DNA of 64,000 nt from Blasia pusilla. Lineage: Eukaryota; Marchantiophyta; Marchantiopsida; Blasiales. Within the stretch, counting starts at the first letter, position 1, and the number at the start of each line of letters is the position of its first letter. Below the pieces are notes generated by a model, which was given only the letters and a program-made list of their open reading frames with translations, was not told where the DNA came from and ran no database searches. Made by a program: the position numbers and the translations under genes. The stretch is from NCBI GenBank assembly GCA_050084515.1, contig CM114273.1, forward strand, positions 14,694,001-14,758,000, written 5' to 3'. Positions 23,641 to 35,910 of this stretch are shown in pieces.

Positions 23641-25341
23641 AGTGTTAATGATGCTCTCCATAAATTCAAATTTCTTTTAAGTAACATATAAAATATGTTA
23701 CTAGAATGCTATTTAAATGTGCCACTTTAAAAAAAAAAAACACTTTCCCATAATAATTATAAAAATAAATAATTATAGTTGAAAAGGAAGGAACACGATC
23801 GGACTCAAGCTGGATCAGAAAAGTTAGAAGTAGTGATCCGGATACACATTGGAAATTTCGTGAGAAGAACTCCGAACGAAGAATGATCATCAGCTAAGAA
23901 TGACTCCCAGTCTAGTAACGTTTGAAGGTTCTTTGGAGCATGGAAGTCGAGGACTTCACAAGAGTTGAGTTGCGTCGATCTGGCTGCTCTGGCGTCTGGA
24001 CTCCGATTATTCCTTCACAGTGTGAGGATTAGCTTGAGGCATGCGGGCAGCGTCAGGACTTATAGATTCAACTCGGTCAAAGTCTGATAAGAAATTGGAT
24101 TTTGGAGTGGACGACTGCTCAAGAGAGAAGTCGACCGCACTCAATCAGGTGGTAGTTTGGAGTCCAATTTTCTGAAACGAGTTTTGTGCCACAAGGAAAG
24201 TTGAGTTCGGATTTAAGGTTCTATGGCATCTATGTTACGTATGTTCAAAGAGTGCCAAATATGTTTGATTACGTAAGAGAGAAAGGTCAAGGGAAAACGA
24301 ACTTTGATGAGTGATACGTGTGCGTACGTAGAGACCTCAATGTGTCTTTATATATGTAACATAAAACATCAATTATAAGCGGGTCCCATCATTCGGTTCT
24401 TAAAAGAGAAGAGATTCTATTAATCCAGACCCATGATCGCATTTTCCTTGTTACTATCGGGTACCCATCACTTTCACAGTTCAATTGATTCTACGAGCCA
24501 CTGAAAATCTGCAGATTCGAAAGATTAGGTTCAATAATAAGAAAAACATAGTCCAAGGAACTTTCGTGAAATTAAGGTTTAAGAGTTCTAACAAAGAAGC
24601 GATAAAATTAGCGTCTCATTTGAATATTAATCCTATCATTTTGCCCATGTGACCAGCCCACGGAGCACCAAGACTCAAAAGTCATGCTCCATTACTTTGA
24701 CCTACGTTACGAGCTAAACTGCTATTGGACGGATCTCATATATATTAGCGATCATGAGACCATGCTTTTCAACGTAGAAATGTACGTCAATTTGCTAAGA
24801 AGAGAAACTCTCAAATCGGATGTCAATCACACGGTGCACACACTCTGATGGTATGGAAGTCTTAGACAGAAAAGAGTGAACAGCGTGAACACGATTTGAC
24901 AACGCTTTTCGTAATTCCAAGTCACTTTATTAGACTTTAAGCCTCCGTTGGCTCACGCAGCGCGGTCAGCATGCGTAGGACTCCATATATGTAGATAATG
25001 ACAAGTGTTTATAAAATCTAGCAGATGTAATATAGAGTCTAGACAAAGTTCGTAATGCGCTAAGAAGCATAGCGTCGTCCAGAATCCAGATGAAATCGAC
25101 CTTATTGAGCCAACCCAACCCCGTTAATGCGACGTGGCGATGGAAAGTGTGAGTCCGGTGGTGAAGAGTCCGTATGCATGCAAGTGTGTCTTCGGTGGTG
25201 TCGACGTTGGTACGTAGTATGTAGCTCACGATTGACCCGATGGCAGATTGTTCAAGCGGTGCTGCGACAAATCTGGAGCCTCATCTCCCAAGTAGGTTGC
25301 CGCCGGCCCATCGGAAGATCTTCGGGCTCCGCGAGTCAGTA
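23641..25341. other. Intergenic, no gene supported
   Basis: The sequence is moderately GC-rich from ~23800 to 25300, with no open frame of recognisable nature. It may contain a decayed gene or the 3' flank of the secreted-protein gene. Confidence 0.4.
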
Positions 25342-25659
25342 TCAAGCACAACCAAACCATTTAGCGCTCCGCGCTCCTGTCCACGAAAAGCAGGTGGGAA
25401 GACCTATTTCAGGTGCATCGTTAGTTTGATTCTCCCCTGTGCAGTCAGAACCACTAAAAATCTTAAGCTGACAAGCTTGGCCCCGGAATCGTCCAGAAAG
25501 AGCTCCACTTGGTACCTCAAAGCAGTCACCTGCAGCGGTATTGAAGGTGGAGGCAATTTGATTTCCGGTGCACTTTTCTTGATCATACAACGGAATGTTC
25601 ATGCCGCCGACTAGAGCTGGTAAGGCAACCGCAAGAAGAAGCACCACAAGAATCTTCAT
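25342..25659 (-). CDS. Small secreted six-cysteine protein, beta-gamma-crystallin-like (105 aa)
   Basis: The frame is open further upstream (to 25752), but the start at 25659 gives an excellent signal peptide (MKILVVLLLAVALPALVGG), so I use that ATG. The mature ~86-residue chain has six cysteines (residues 30, 46, 63, 73, 90, 104), which could form three disulfides. It has two similar halves of the form Y/F-x-x-x-x-C-T/S-G: LYDQEKCTGN...GDCFEVPSGALSG, then LKIFSGSDCTGEN. That pattern resembles the Greek-key repeats of beta-gamma-crystallins and related secreted plant antimicrobial proteins, but I cannot assign a family with certainty. A TATA box is present upstream. A frameshifted paralogue with all six cysteines conserved lies at 44654-44985. 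Probable apoplastic protein; defence is a guess. Confidence 0.8.
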   Translation of the reverse strand: MKILVVLLLAVALPALVGGMNIPLYDQEKCTGNQIASTFNTAAGDCFEVPSGALSGRFRGQACQLKIFSGSDCTGENQTNDAPEIGLPTCFSWTGARSAKWFGCA

Positions 25660-25763
25660 GGCTCTGAGTTCGGTTAGACTCGGAATGGACTCGGAACGGA
25701 CGCTTGTTTTCCTCCAGGTACGTCTCTGATCTTCAGATATTCGTATGGACACTTGTTGTTCCC

Positions 25764-25771
25764 TTTATATA
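25764..25771 (-). promoter_or_regulatory. TATA box
   Basis: TATATAAA on the minus strand, about 105 bases upstream of the ATG of the secreted-protein gene. The paralogue at 44.98 kb has a TATA-like element (ATTTATAGT, 45098-45106) at a similar distance. Confidence 0.6.
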
Positions 25772-25779
25772 CATAGCTT

Positions 25780-27690
25780 CGAATCCAGAAGTCGAGTCGC
25801 TAGCAAAACTTGCACTCCTATGACATCCATGGAAAACCTCTTCGGTTTTGACGAGAACGTGGCGATCGTGCCAACACCACGTCCCTGGAGCTTGAGAGAA
25901 AATGAAGTTTTTCTCCCGTGCAATCACTTCATTCGTCATTCGAATGCGGAAAAGTCCAAGCATTTCATCGGATGGACCGAAGAGAGATGCGTCGTAGGTG
26001 GTTGTTGACGTTCCTACACGCGATCAGCTAAACAGCATACTCGGGCCATTCGGAAGTGGGCGATGGTGAAGCGCAGTGGTCGATATCATTTCAACGTGCC
26101 TCGGAAGAGATCGTGACCCAGGAACGTCCAGAGGGTTCTCTGGAGTTCGGCGATTCGCTCACCGAAAGATTTCCAGTCTCCAGGAAAGTCACATCGAAAC
26201 GGTTATCGCATTGCGCTCGAGGCTGTCCAACACCATTAGAAAATCGGTGTGTGAGTTCGAAGATGTGGATGAATTTGGTGTGATTCTGATTGGAATTTTT
26301 GGACGAACCGGAATTATAGCAAATCCGTTGAAAAAACCAACCGATTTCAGGGCATGCTATAGTTTTAATGATCTGTTTGCAGATGCTACTTCTGAGATAT
26401 GGATTTGAGTATCACGAGCTCGTTTTCATGCGGACGTGCTTTAAATCTTTGGTACATAATTTTAGGTTTAATAAATTTATTCTCTCATTCGTACATTGTC
26501 GTATCGTATATTTATACCAGCCAGCAGATGAAGGTTCGGATTAAAGAGAACAACACTAGAGGCCGAAAAATATTCTAATTTACTAATATAGATGTAGGTT
26601 GGAGATATGAACATAAATCTATATACTAATATAGATTTGGGTTGGAGATGAGAAAACAGGTAAGACACGTTAAGATCTTTTTATACAAATTACCTCCAAA
26701 ACAACCCCTGAAACTTCTTTAGGTGTGGTCATAAAACTCGCGTAATTCTAGTATGGAAGGAATATGCTTTTCTAGAGAAGATTTCGTGTACAAGCAGAGT
26801 GAGTTGCTCCAACACTAGAGTCAAACTCTCGGTTGAAATTCAACTAGTGTGTGGCCTAGGATTGAAGGATGGTTAAAGAGAAAATGTGTTCCGGAATTTT
26901 AATAAAAGTAAATCGGGTTGTGGATGAGTAAAAAAAAGAGTGCATATGAAAGCTTATTAGATGTGACAGGTAGGTATAAAGGCGGGCAAGTAAAACGGTC
27001 ATGTCTTAGGTTTTGGGCTGTTGAAAATAGAGGCCAAGTCTTAGGTAAAATGAGTGGTATCTACTCACTTAATCAATTGAGATGAAATCTTGTCTCATAT
27101 AAAAGATTGAGTAATTTAGGGCTGGTTGTAGCGGCGAGCATGAAGGTGGTGAAAGTATACATCATGGTTGCTTTGAAGACGATCAATAAACGTGAGCGAG
27201 CCAACTAAGGAGTGAAATACATTATGAATGATGACTTAGAATATTTTGAATGAATTACTTGCTGATATGGAATTATGTTGCAGTCCTTTGAAGATTTACA
27301 CTGGGTCTGAAATAAATTGTCGACTTAGCAAAATCTGAAATATTAACGAACTGATTTGGAGGAAGCTGATGAATGTCAAACCACAACAGCATAAGGAAAG
27401 TTACTATTATAGTTGCAAAATGAATATGTGTTACTAAATGAGGTCGTTGTGTTCAGTTGAATTAGTTGCACATATGAAATGGGAGTATCCAACAACGTAA
27501 ATAGTAATGCTAAGGTGGAAAGTATGTACAGAAAAATCATGGGCCTAATCAAGCAGTACAATGGAGCAAGTTTGATACAATTTAAGAACATAGAGGCTTC
27601 ATGGATTCTGAACCAAGATGGTAACAAAATAGATGGCATCTGTCATGCTGAAAAGACCAAGTAGCGTAGGTGCGTCAACCACTAGTAGAG
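25780..27690. other. Intergenic
   Basis: CpG-richer to ~26400 (upstream region of the secreted-protein gene), then AT-rich. Near 26575-26650 a ~40-bp phrase (actaatatagat.t.ggttggagat) is duplicated. No gene supported. Confidence 0.4.
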
Positions 27691-27813
27691 GCTAAGTAGT
27701 GCATATGGCGTAAGGGAGAATCGCTGTAGAAGTAACATGCATTGACATCCCCTAGAAGAAAATATACTCTCCACAAGAGAGGTACTACATGACTAGCATG
27801 AAATACATATGAA

Positions 27814-28056
27814 CTAGGGTCTAAGAAGAGACTGAATTATGGAAGCATGTAAGGAAAGCTTAGGATCTTTGTCAATGTGATGCTCCACATCATTCAAGAA
27901 GTCGTTGAAATGAGTTCTTGCATCTTTGAGCTGCTGCCCCATATCATGAAGGTCAACTGCAGTTGAATACAGTGCATCCTGCTCAAGTTCTAAAACATCA
28001 ACAAGGCAAGCTATCTCCGCATTAAGACGTAGGGAGTGCTTCTCCGCCTCGTCCAA
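27814..28056 (-). pseudogene. Short helical open frame of unknown function
   Basis: An 80-residue frame, rich in Glu, Asp, Leu and His, with a heptad-like pattern (LELEQDALYSTAVDLHDMGQ). It lies downstream of the Helitron helicase, where plant Helitrons often carry captured or accessory genes. No family is recognised. It may be a remnant exon or chance. Confidence 0.25.
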
Positions 28057-29009
28057 CCCTTGACGGATAGAGTTGTATATGGTGGAACCCGGATCCTGGT
28101 CATCAATATCCCAATTGGCAAAATCACCTGTGTAGCCTTGCAGAAATTGTGACAGTCTTGATCAATGGTCCAAGCCTGTGACACCAATGAACATGACATG
28201 GAAAGTAGGAATTAATATGCATGTGTAGATGAAAGTCATAAGAATGAAAGCGCAAACCAAGAACATTAAAACTATTGGCAATAGAGAGCACAAAATGGAA
28301 GAAGAATAAATTAGTAACTTCAAATATGCGCAGGTTGTGGATAAAGTGGTGGACATTGTAAATAACATATTTGTGAAGCATAAGCATTAAAGGACAGAGC
28401 TAGTGGAAATCATCCAAGGATAAAATAAATGTGAAGTGAAATAACCTTCAGCTTAGCAACAGTAAGAATATTAGATCCTTGAGTGGATAAACTAAACTTA
28501 ATAGTACAAGAGAATAGTAGTAGGCATATAAGATGCGGTGGAATATAAATGGAGGATCATCTCCAAGAAATGCAATAAAATGTATTATAGATTTAAAGTT
28601 GAGCATTCATTGCTACATATGAAATGTAACTATGGAAAATTTAGAACTGAAGATGTGGATATCCAAAACAATATGTCCATGAGGAAAAGGAGAACTGCAA
28701 TGTAGATGAGATCAATTAAGTCCCTAAATCATCTTAGAGTTTAGCAAAATAGATTAGTTCATGATAACAAGGAGTTGTTACAAGTACATCTGCAATCAGC
28801 CCAATGGAAACGTGCAGATAGACGAAAGTGCATTAGGTACAGTAGAGGAAAGTTATTCTACACAAATAAGAAATAAATGAAGTGGAAATGAACAAGTAAA
28901 AGTGGAGAGACATAATTGTAGTACAATCTAATCTGATTAAATAGGAGGTCCTAAGATCTTAGTTAGCAAAGAATACAATCTGAACTCACCAGGAGAGTGA
29001 TGCCGCTGG

Positions 29010-29841
29010 CTAGGTGCATTTCCTCTTGCTTGGAGACTGCAAGGACTCGCTGGATTGGGGCTGAAGAGTATTGTTAATGGCTTCATGAAAATTCTTAACG
29101 GGGGAATTGGTAGAATTGAAATTAGGATTTGAAGGCAAAATTATAACATCATCAAAATCAAGAAGCATAGGGAAATGTGTGGGATTGTCCACATCAATAG
29201 GAATGGGTTCAAATTCAGGAAGCTGGCCATTTTCCTATGCTGTTTTCATCCTATCTATGAGATGAGTAGCCTTAGCGGAAGTAAGGTCCAACATCATGTT
29301 CAAGGGTAGATGCATTTGATGCCTTCAAACTCGGAGCTGATCCAATCCAATACCACCAGATAAAAGGTTGAAGAACCTAGCAGCGTCTTTCCTTGTCAAA
29401 GTTATTTCTTTGAAGTCAACATTCTTATATCTAAGGACCTCTTTCTGGATTCCCAAAGAGATCAAATGAATAAATCAGTGCCAATTCCAAAGAGAAGAAG
29501 AAGCAAAAGACTAACGGAAGATGCAATTGAAAAGGTCTGATAATTGTACCTGATGCTCGTGCATCCTTGTTTAAGCGTCTGAATTTAGCATCCCATAGTT
29601 GGCCCTGGCCTATGAGACTCTGGATCTTCCTCCCTGTAATAGTGTGTTCCCAAAATACAAGAACTATGCCTAGGTTGTCCATGTATTTTATCTGATTATC
29701 TATGGGGAATATGAAATTGGGCTTGAATTCTTCAGGCTGGGACTGGATGTCTGATAAGATCATGCTAGCGAAGGTGCTTGAGGGAAATTGTGGTCCATTA
29801 CTTAGATAGAGAAAAATAAGACAACTGAGAAAATGAGACAA
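29010..29841 (-). pseudogene. Possible accessory or captured gene remnants downstream of the helicase
   Basis: Two minus frames (29010-29192 and 29431-29841) have fairly natural amino-acid composition, including PNFIFPIDNQIKYMDNLGIV and LVFWEHTITGRKIQSLI, and a C-terminal SPSKRKCT tail. Plant Helitrons frequently carry an RPA-like OB-fold gene in this place, but I see no diagnostic motif, so this is a suggestion only. Confidence 0.25.
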
Positions 29842-30195
29842 GTTAGGTATAGACTGTAACTTGCACTATTGCCTCAGCGGGAGTGTGGTTATGTCGTTGA
29901 GATTGAATGTCAGGTGCATTGTTGGTATTTGGTTCATTCTCATACAAATTCAACTACTCACTCTGCTGCAATATAGGGGTAGATCGGACATTACGACCCG
30001 TGGTTGAGTTTGCCCTTGTCGACATGCTTATGTGAAGACTGCCAAAAATATAGGAATGCAGAGTTAGGAAACATTAGTAATGCCTTGGACAAATACCACG
30101 AAGTCTTCAGATTTCAATGAACCTAGTATTCGCAATTGATCCCTTCTTCTAACTCTAGATAGCATCACATAGGCCAGTCCCATTGCAAATATTGA

Positions 30196-31270
30196 TTAGA
30201 CAACAAGTAAGCTTGGACCTTCCACTGTGGAACCTTGACTTTTGTGGGCAGTCATGGCATACCCCAGTACAAGTGGAAAAGATCTCTTGGTATACTTATG
30301 ATGCGAGTCATACCTGAGAGTAGAGAAATTGATACTACCTATCTTGATTGATTGGCCATTAGACTGAAGAATAACAACAATGTAAACTAGCTCATCGTCT
30401 TCAAAAATTAGATCAGATAGTGTTCCCAAAGATCCATTGGCTGCTTGGCACTTTAAATTAATGTTTGATGTAATCATAACGTGACAATGGAAAGCAATGA
30501 ATGGAAAATGGTGGAAAGATTCATCATTTAACCATACGTTGAATTCTGGGCATGAAGGAGCATGTGCAATAACATTAACCTTAATAATAGAAGCATCTCC
30601 AAATATTCTTCAGAGAGATAGAAGGTTAAACATGGCAACATCTTAACAATGAATACAAATGATGGTTGTGTCAGACGAGATGAAATCTGTGGCCTCATCA
30701 TCAGATATAAAACAAGATCCTAGACTCTCATTAATCTAATCGTGTGTGGGAAGACCATATCTGATAGATGTCAGGAATTGATTGTAGAGAGGATCATTGG
30801 AGTGACGCAGGAAAGTAGAGGAAGTAATATGACAAGCACGGAAAAATCTGGAAACTTTATGGCTGCAAATAGGTGGGAGCTGGCACAGGTCTCCTACAAG
30901 GAATAGCAACTTCCCACCAAGCACATTCTGGCTACTGCATTTTGTCACTTCATTTATACGCATTAGTATAATCTGTAGGAGCTTTGTCGTTACCATGGAA
31001 AATTCATCGACAACAAGAACTTGGGCAACCTTAAGTCTCATATAGGAATCTGAAGTAGCATGCAATGTTGGCATATCACCACGAATAGGGATGCTGAAAG
31101 CATAATAAACTGTAATTGCTTCTTGATGAAGTTGTACAACAACAATACCTGTTGTTGCACTGAGTAGAGGTGAGGTAGCTCTACATTTCCAATAATCATA
31201 CATTAATTTCACGAAGAAGGACTTACCACAACCAGGAGCTCCTTTGAGGAGTACTAAACCAAGATTTTAG
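30196..31270 (-). pseudogene. Helitron PIF1-family helicase, broken
   Basis: Conserved superfamily-1 helicase motifs can be read in order on the minus strand. Walker A is GAPGCGKS (about 31219-31242), just upstream of the frame at 30736-31212. Walker B is LVVDEFSMV, followed by the motif LVGDLCQLPPIC. The final motif GYAMTAHKSQGSTVE lies in the separate frame 30196-30477. In Helitrons this domain unwinds DNA during rolling-circle transposition in the nucleus. At least one stop or indel between 30477 and 30736 separates the halves, and the ends are decayed. Confidence 0.85.
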
Positions 31271-31372
31271 GCTGGTGAGTTTGGAAAATAAGAGCCTCTG
31301 CTCAACATTTAACATTACTTCATTTGGCTCATTGATCAAACTCTCTTCATGTTCATGAGTAATTTCACTAGG

Positions 31373-31768
31373 TCAGGAGTCCAATGTGATAAAAGGGCTC
31401 ATATCCACGTCCAGCTCAGGCTGAAGAATGCTAGTTATCTTAGCAAGTATTTCTGCCTCATGAACTTGACTCCACAAATTTCTAACGGTATGGAGTTTTA
31501 TTAGAGCATGGATGTTCGCCATATTGTGGATAATATTTCTATAAACATATTCATGAAGATAGGTCCATTCCTTTATTTGGAAGGATATGAGGGTTTCCTC
31601 ATATCTAAAAGACACTTTTTCAAGAAGTACTAGATAGAAGAACTCATTCCACTGATGAAGTGGATGGAATTCAATAAATCGCACAATACGGTTAGTTCTA
31701 CTAACAATATTACCCAATCTATCTAATCCAACAATTTTATTACTTAGGCATCTCGGATAGGCTTTCAA
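31373..31768 (-). pseudogene. Helitron Rep-helicase linker region
   Basis: A 131-residue frame contains KAYPRCLSNKIVGLDRLGNI and FHPLHQWNEFFYLVLLEKVS, matching the conserved segment between the Rep and helicase domains of Helitron proteins (the '...P..ewfyLrlLL..v' type). It continues toward the copia insertion point and is degenerate on that side. Confidence 0.65.
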
Positions 31769-31931
31769 AATTTCATGGCTAGATCAATAGGCAATGAATG
31801 ATAGGGTATCAAGACAGGAGGGCCTATTTGCATATTCAGTAGAGGGATATATGACTAGATGGTATGGACACAGATTTGCACAGATAAGTCCTTCTAGATG
31901 GGGGGTTGGAATCAATGTAGTGGACAACTTG

Positions 31932-31939
31932 AGACCTAT
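31932..31939. other. Flanking direct repeat (target site), left
   Basis: agacctat here is repeated at 38028-38035, immediately outside the two copia LTRs. Copia duplications are normally 5 bp, so part of the 8-bp match may be chance. Confidence 0.65.
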
Positions 31940-32233
31940 TGAAGATTGAGTTACAATCAAGCTCATGAGATACCTGAACTATTATATTTGATACTCACAC
32001 GAAGTAGGGAAGCTTAATCTTGGTTAGTCAATTAAGCGCGATTATCTTAACTAGGGTTAGTTAATCATAGTTAGTCTAACTCGAGACTATGGTTAAGGTA
32101 AGGGTTAGGGTTGTATATAATTGAGAAGGGATCTAGCCTCCACTCATTCTCTCATTGCAAATTTCGTTCTCCATAGTGGTGTGTGAGTGTGAGAGCCGTT
32201 TCGCCAGTTATGCTTCTTTAGCAATTTTCCACA
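31940..32233 (+). repeat. Copia 5' LTR
   Basis: 294 bp, TG...CA ends, and a TATATAA-like promoter motif at about 32115. Pairs with 37724-38027. Confidence 0.9.
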
Positions 32234-32245
32234 TGGTATCAGAGC
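32234..32245 (+). promoter_or_regulatory. Primer-binding site, tRNA-iMet
   Basis: TGGTATCAGAGC directly follows the 5' LTR, complementary to the 3' end of plant initiator tRNA-Met. Confidence 0.9.
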
Positions 32246-32749
32246 GATAGGAGAACATCACTTGAAATTCTTGGTGTTTGAGGAGAGAAAAGAGGCAAGA
32301 GAAGGCACAATTTCAGTTTGGGAGAAGAAAATTTTGTTCAGAGCTCAGTGGGTGCAGATTTCAGGTGAAGCTTTGATGGTGATAAAACTTTGGAGGCATT
32401 TTTTAGAGCTTTCCCGGTCAATTTAGCCATCTGGGTCCGCAATGCCTAGAATGATTCCGAAGGCTGGCTCTAGCCATCTTGTAGAGCTTGTTGGGAGCTT
32501 TCCAACAAACCCAAAATTGCTCAATTCTGACATTTTGAGCTCTTGCAATAGTAATTTCAGTGTAGGAAAGTGCAATTAGTGAAGAAAAGTTGTGCAATTT
32601 GCTCTCTACGAGCCAATTTCAACTAGTTCTTTCATACGGCTGATCAATTTTGGCAAATTTCAGATCAATTTTTATGTAGGAGTGATCTATGCTTCAACTG
32701 AAGTAGTAGAGAGCCTCAAATTACGTTTTTGTGAGAGAAATCGTTCGTC

Positions 32750-33424
32750 ATGGAATATTCCTCAACCACAATCACAGGCGAGAAGCTAGATAAGCAGAAC
32801 TCTAATGTTTGGAAGTTTTGCATGAAAAAATTTCTCATGGGTCAAGAACTTTGGAAGCTTGTCATAGATGATGAAGCCAAGCCAAAAAATGACTCAACAG
32901 ACTTGAATGTTCGCGCCTAGAACAAACGCGCAAGACAAGTAATCCACTACATTTCAATAACGATCAATTCGCCAATGATAAGTCACATTCAAGATGTTGA
33001 TATTCCGAAGGAGGCCTGGGATGCATTGGAAAAATTGTTCCACATATCTACAAAGGCCAAAAAGCTTCAATTGAAACACCAATTGAACGAAGTGAGGAAA
33101 GGATCGTAGAGCATCAATGATTATATTTTGAGTATCAGTCATATTATTGATCAGTTGAATAGCATTGGCATGACAGTAGAAGATGATGATCTGATTTTGT
33201 TCACTCTTAAGGATTACAAGTCCTTTGAGACCTCTATCTCTATGAGAGAGAAGTATCCAATCTTTCAAGAGTTAGTCGCATTGTTAATCAGTGAAGAGAT
33301 GCGCTTAGTAGGCAGCGGTAGCTCGTCTAGTCTGCAAGAGAGTGCGCTATTTGTAGGTTATGGATCAAACAGAGGCAATGGTCGTGGCAGAAGCTTCAAT
33401 GGTCGTGGTGGATATCAAGCATAT
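32750..33424 (+). pseudogene. Copia gag (UBN2-type), interrupted
   Basis: The frame from ATG 32750 reads MEYSSTTITGEKLDKQNSN, with NVWKFCMKKFLMG..LWKLV, EAWDALEKLF, and later KLQLKHQLNEVRKGS and INDYILSISHIIDQLNSIG, the usual copia capsid pattern, ending in a Gly/Arg-rich GRGGYQAYC. In-frame stops lie at 32918 and near 33108. The zinc knuckle that should follow is replaced by the inserted Ty3 LTR at 33425. Capsid protein of the element's particle. Confidence 0.85.
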
Positions 33425-34419
33425 TGTCACGACCCTCATGAACAAACAAGTGCCAAGCGGAACATCGGAACATTAGCGGGCTCACGCTAAGATGGTTTGC
33501 GCGTTGGAGTTGTCTCAAAGAGGAGACAAGAGACGAGACGCGTGCGAGGAGTCGCGTTTCAGATGTTATGGTCGCGATTGAGAAACTTGGACCAAACGCG
33601 GAATGAGACTTGAAAGAAGTCGAGTCTAGGAAGTGGGTTGCCAAAGGAAAGATCCGGATTTGGAACGCCACTAGCGTTTGAGAGTTTCCGACTGTATTTA
33701 TGGCCATAACTTTTAGCGCCAAGATGCATTTGAAACAAATAAGGGTGCTTTGGAAAGCTTATGGAGAGCCGGTCCAAACGCACCAAAGGTTGCTGCAAAC
33801 GCATAAGCAGCGGCCGAGATACAACCCTAAAACGAAAGTGGAGTCGGGTTGAGGGCCACAATGAAGGGCCCAACCCTCTTTTCCCAAAGGGGAGGGGTTA
33901 TTGGAGAACCCCAGAAGTAAGTAAGGGAAGGTCTCCGAGAGGGCTTGGAACCCAAACCCCACTTTGGGCACATGACAGGGGCTCAAGGGCATGGAACGGA
34001 ACGCGAGTTTGGGGGTTGGGTTGGAAAACCTGCACCAAGTCCATTGAGGCGATTTTAGACATCCCTCTTGGATTCCACCCCGCGACTCAATTACTTGGGT
34101 CTCGGTTCGGAACTCACCAGAGGACCGTTGAACAGTTGGGATCGCTAGGCGCGCAAGTGCCGTTTCAGATCCCTCGACTAACCAGGAAGTCTGTTCCAAG
34201 TCTTGAAGGACTTGCCATGTTTTGGAAACTATGAACTAAGGAAGGTTGAGCTTGATCAGACGCCGAGTTGAGGACTCGGTGGGTTGGAACGCTGGTTGGC
34301 CTAGACCCGACTAACGAGAGTGCTTGTTTGGATGCAGATCAGCGATGAGTTCGTGACCTACTGAACCTACGCTTCCGCAACACTAAAGATTGACGTTCAA
34401 GGAGAGTAGGGGCGCGACA
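33425..34419 (+). repeat. LTR of a third, nested Ty3/gypsy element
   Basis: About 995 bp, starting TGTCACGACC and ending GGGGCGCGACA (short inverted ends TGTC/GACA). It is followed by a tRNA-iMet primer site. It begins precisely inside the copia gag. No second copy of this LTR exists in the window. Confidence 0.75.
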
Positions 34420-34421
34420 AG

Positions 34422-34434
34422 TGGTATCAGAGCT
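34422..34434 (+). promoter_or_regulatory. Primer-binding site, tRNA-iMet (nested element)
   Basis: TGGTATCAGAGCT, two bases after the end of the nested LTR. Confidence 0.85.
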
Positions 34435-35112
34435 AATCCTTGGTGAGCGAGAACTTGAGGTCGTGGGATCAACTGGACGCTTGGGGAAACTCAAGGTAGC
34501 GGCTAGACTCAGACGCTCGAGGAGGGACGCAAGAAACGAGGAGGAGATCTGAGTGAGTTGGCTTGGAAATGGCGATCGAGGAGAACAACCAGAAGCGCCG
34601 AATCAAGCGGCGTGAACCAAGAGAGGAACCAATGCCGGACCGTGAAGCTATAGAGAGACGGAGACTCGAAGAGATCGTGAGGAGGTTAATCCTTCGCGAG
34701 GGCCAGTGGGCCCAACTTGGGAACGGACCGAGTCGAGCCAGACGTTGGACTTGTTGAAGGTGTTGGTGGAGCAGATGTCCCAAAGAAAGCAAGCGGATTG
34801 GAGAGTTAGAGGCCACTCGAACCCGGGTGCGGGCAAAAGCTCTGAAGACAAACCGCCCACGCCATTCACGGAGTGGGCGCCATGAAAGTGAAGGATTTTT
34901 TTCGAATCGATTTCCCGAGGCGCAGAGGGTGCTGAAAGCAGGACAAGGTGACGGTAACTTTCTGAAGGATCATGCTCTACAATGGTGGACAACTCAACGA
35001 GAGGAATATATTAGTCACCTCTGAGTTGGGAGGAGTTCAAGGAGTTGATTGGGGATCGGTTCACTCCGGAGTACCAAGGATTGCGCGGGTTCCAAGGGTT
35101 CCGTGGGTTCCT
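34435..35112 (+). pseudogene. Ty3 gag fragment of the nested element
   Basis: Pieces such as MAIEENNQKRRIKRREPREE, FLKDHALQWWTTQREEYISH, and then WEEFKELIGDRFTPEYQGLR match a Ty3-type capsid (the W..F...F..Y pattern). The sequence switches at about 35105-35112 back to copia pre-integrase sequence (VPTIARNLICVAQ). The rest of this element and its second LTR are absent, so a deletion removed them together with part of the copia element. Confidence 0.65.
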
Positions 35113-35910
35113 ACCATTGCAAGAAACCTGATCTGTGTAGCACAGATAGTAGAATAGGATTATTAAATGAAGTTTAACGCAAATGGTTGTTTCATTGAAA
35201 CAATGGATGATCAGAATACGATAGCCAAAGGAACTAGATCTGGCAGAATGTTCAAATTAGATGTTTCTATGCTAGAGATTCAAAAAATAATGTATGGTCA
35301 AATCGGCCAACAAGTCACAGATCTAAATGTATGGTGTAAAAGAATTGGACATATGAATCTTCAAAGATTCATATATTTTTCAACAGAGTTTGATGACTAT
35401 TTACGTCAGAATGACATCCAACGTCAAGTGACTTGCCATTACACTCCACAACAAAATGGAGTGGCTGAGAGGAACAATCGACATATTGTTGAAGCGGCAC
35501 GAGCTATGCTGAATGAGAAGAACATGCCTATTCTGTATTGGGGAGAGGCTGTAGCATGTGTAGTTTTCTTAATCAACCAAACTCCAACAGCAAGAGTTCA
35601 TGATAAAACTCCATTCGAAGTCTTCACAGGAAGTAAACCTAATTTTTCCTTCTTGAAAGTATTTGGCTGTATTTGTTATTCTCATGTTCCTTCTGAGAGA
35701 CGTAAAAAATTAGACCCCAAGTCTGAATGTATCTTCATTGGATATACTGTTGGAACTAAGGGATATAATTGCTACATTCCATTCTCTAGGGAGCTTATTA
35801 TTAGTCGCGATGTTATCGTTGATGAGCGAAAGTCATGGTATGCTCCATCTGAACCTATTCCACCTCTAAACTTGTCTATTGAGGGGGAGAATGTAACTAT
35901 AAACCAATAG
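35113..35910 (+). pseudogene. Copia integrase with catalytic core deleted
   Basis: The frame shows the pre-integrase zinc-binding motif (WCKRIGHMNLQRF) followed at once by the end of the catalytic domain (FDDYLRQNDIQRQVTCHYTP, QQNGVAERNNR..VEAAR) and the conserved C-terminal part (LFW-like YWGEAV, TPFEVFTGSKP, VFGCICYSHVP, CIFIGY). Roughly 100 residues normally lying between, containing the first two Asp of the DDE triad, are missing at about 35375. The deletion keeps the frame open. Confidence 0.85.

Noticed and set aside
33396-34234. Several frames of 100-157 codons in the nested LTR
   Set aside because: They fall within a ~1-kb noncoding LTR and have no recognisable motif on either strand.
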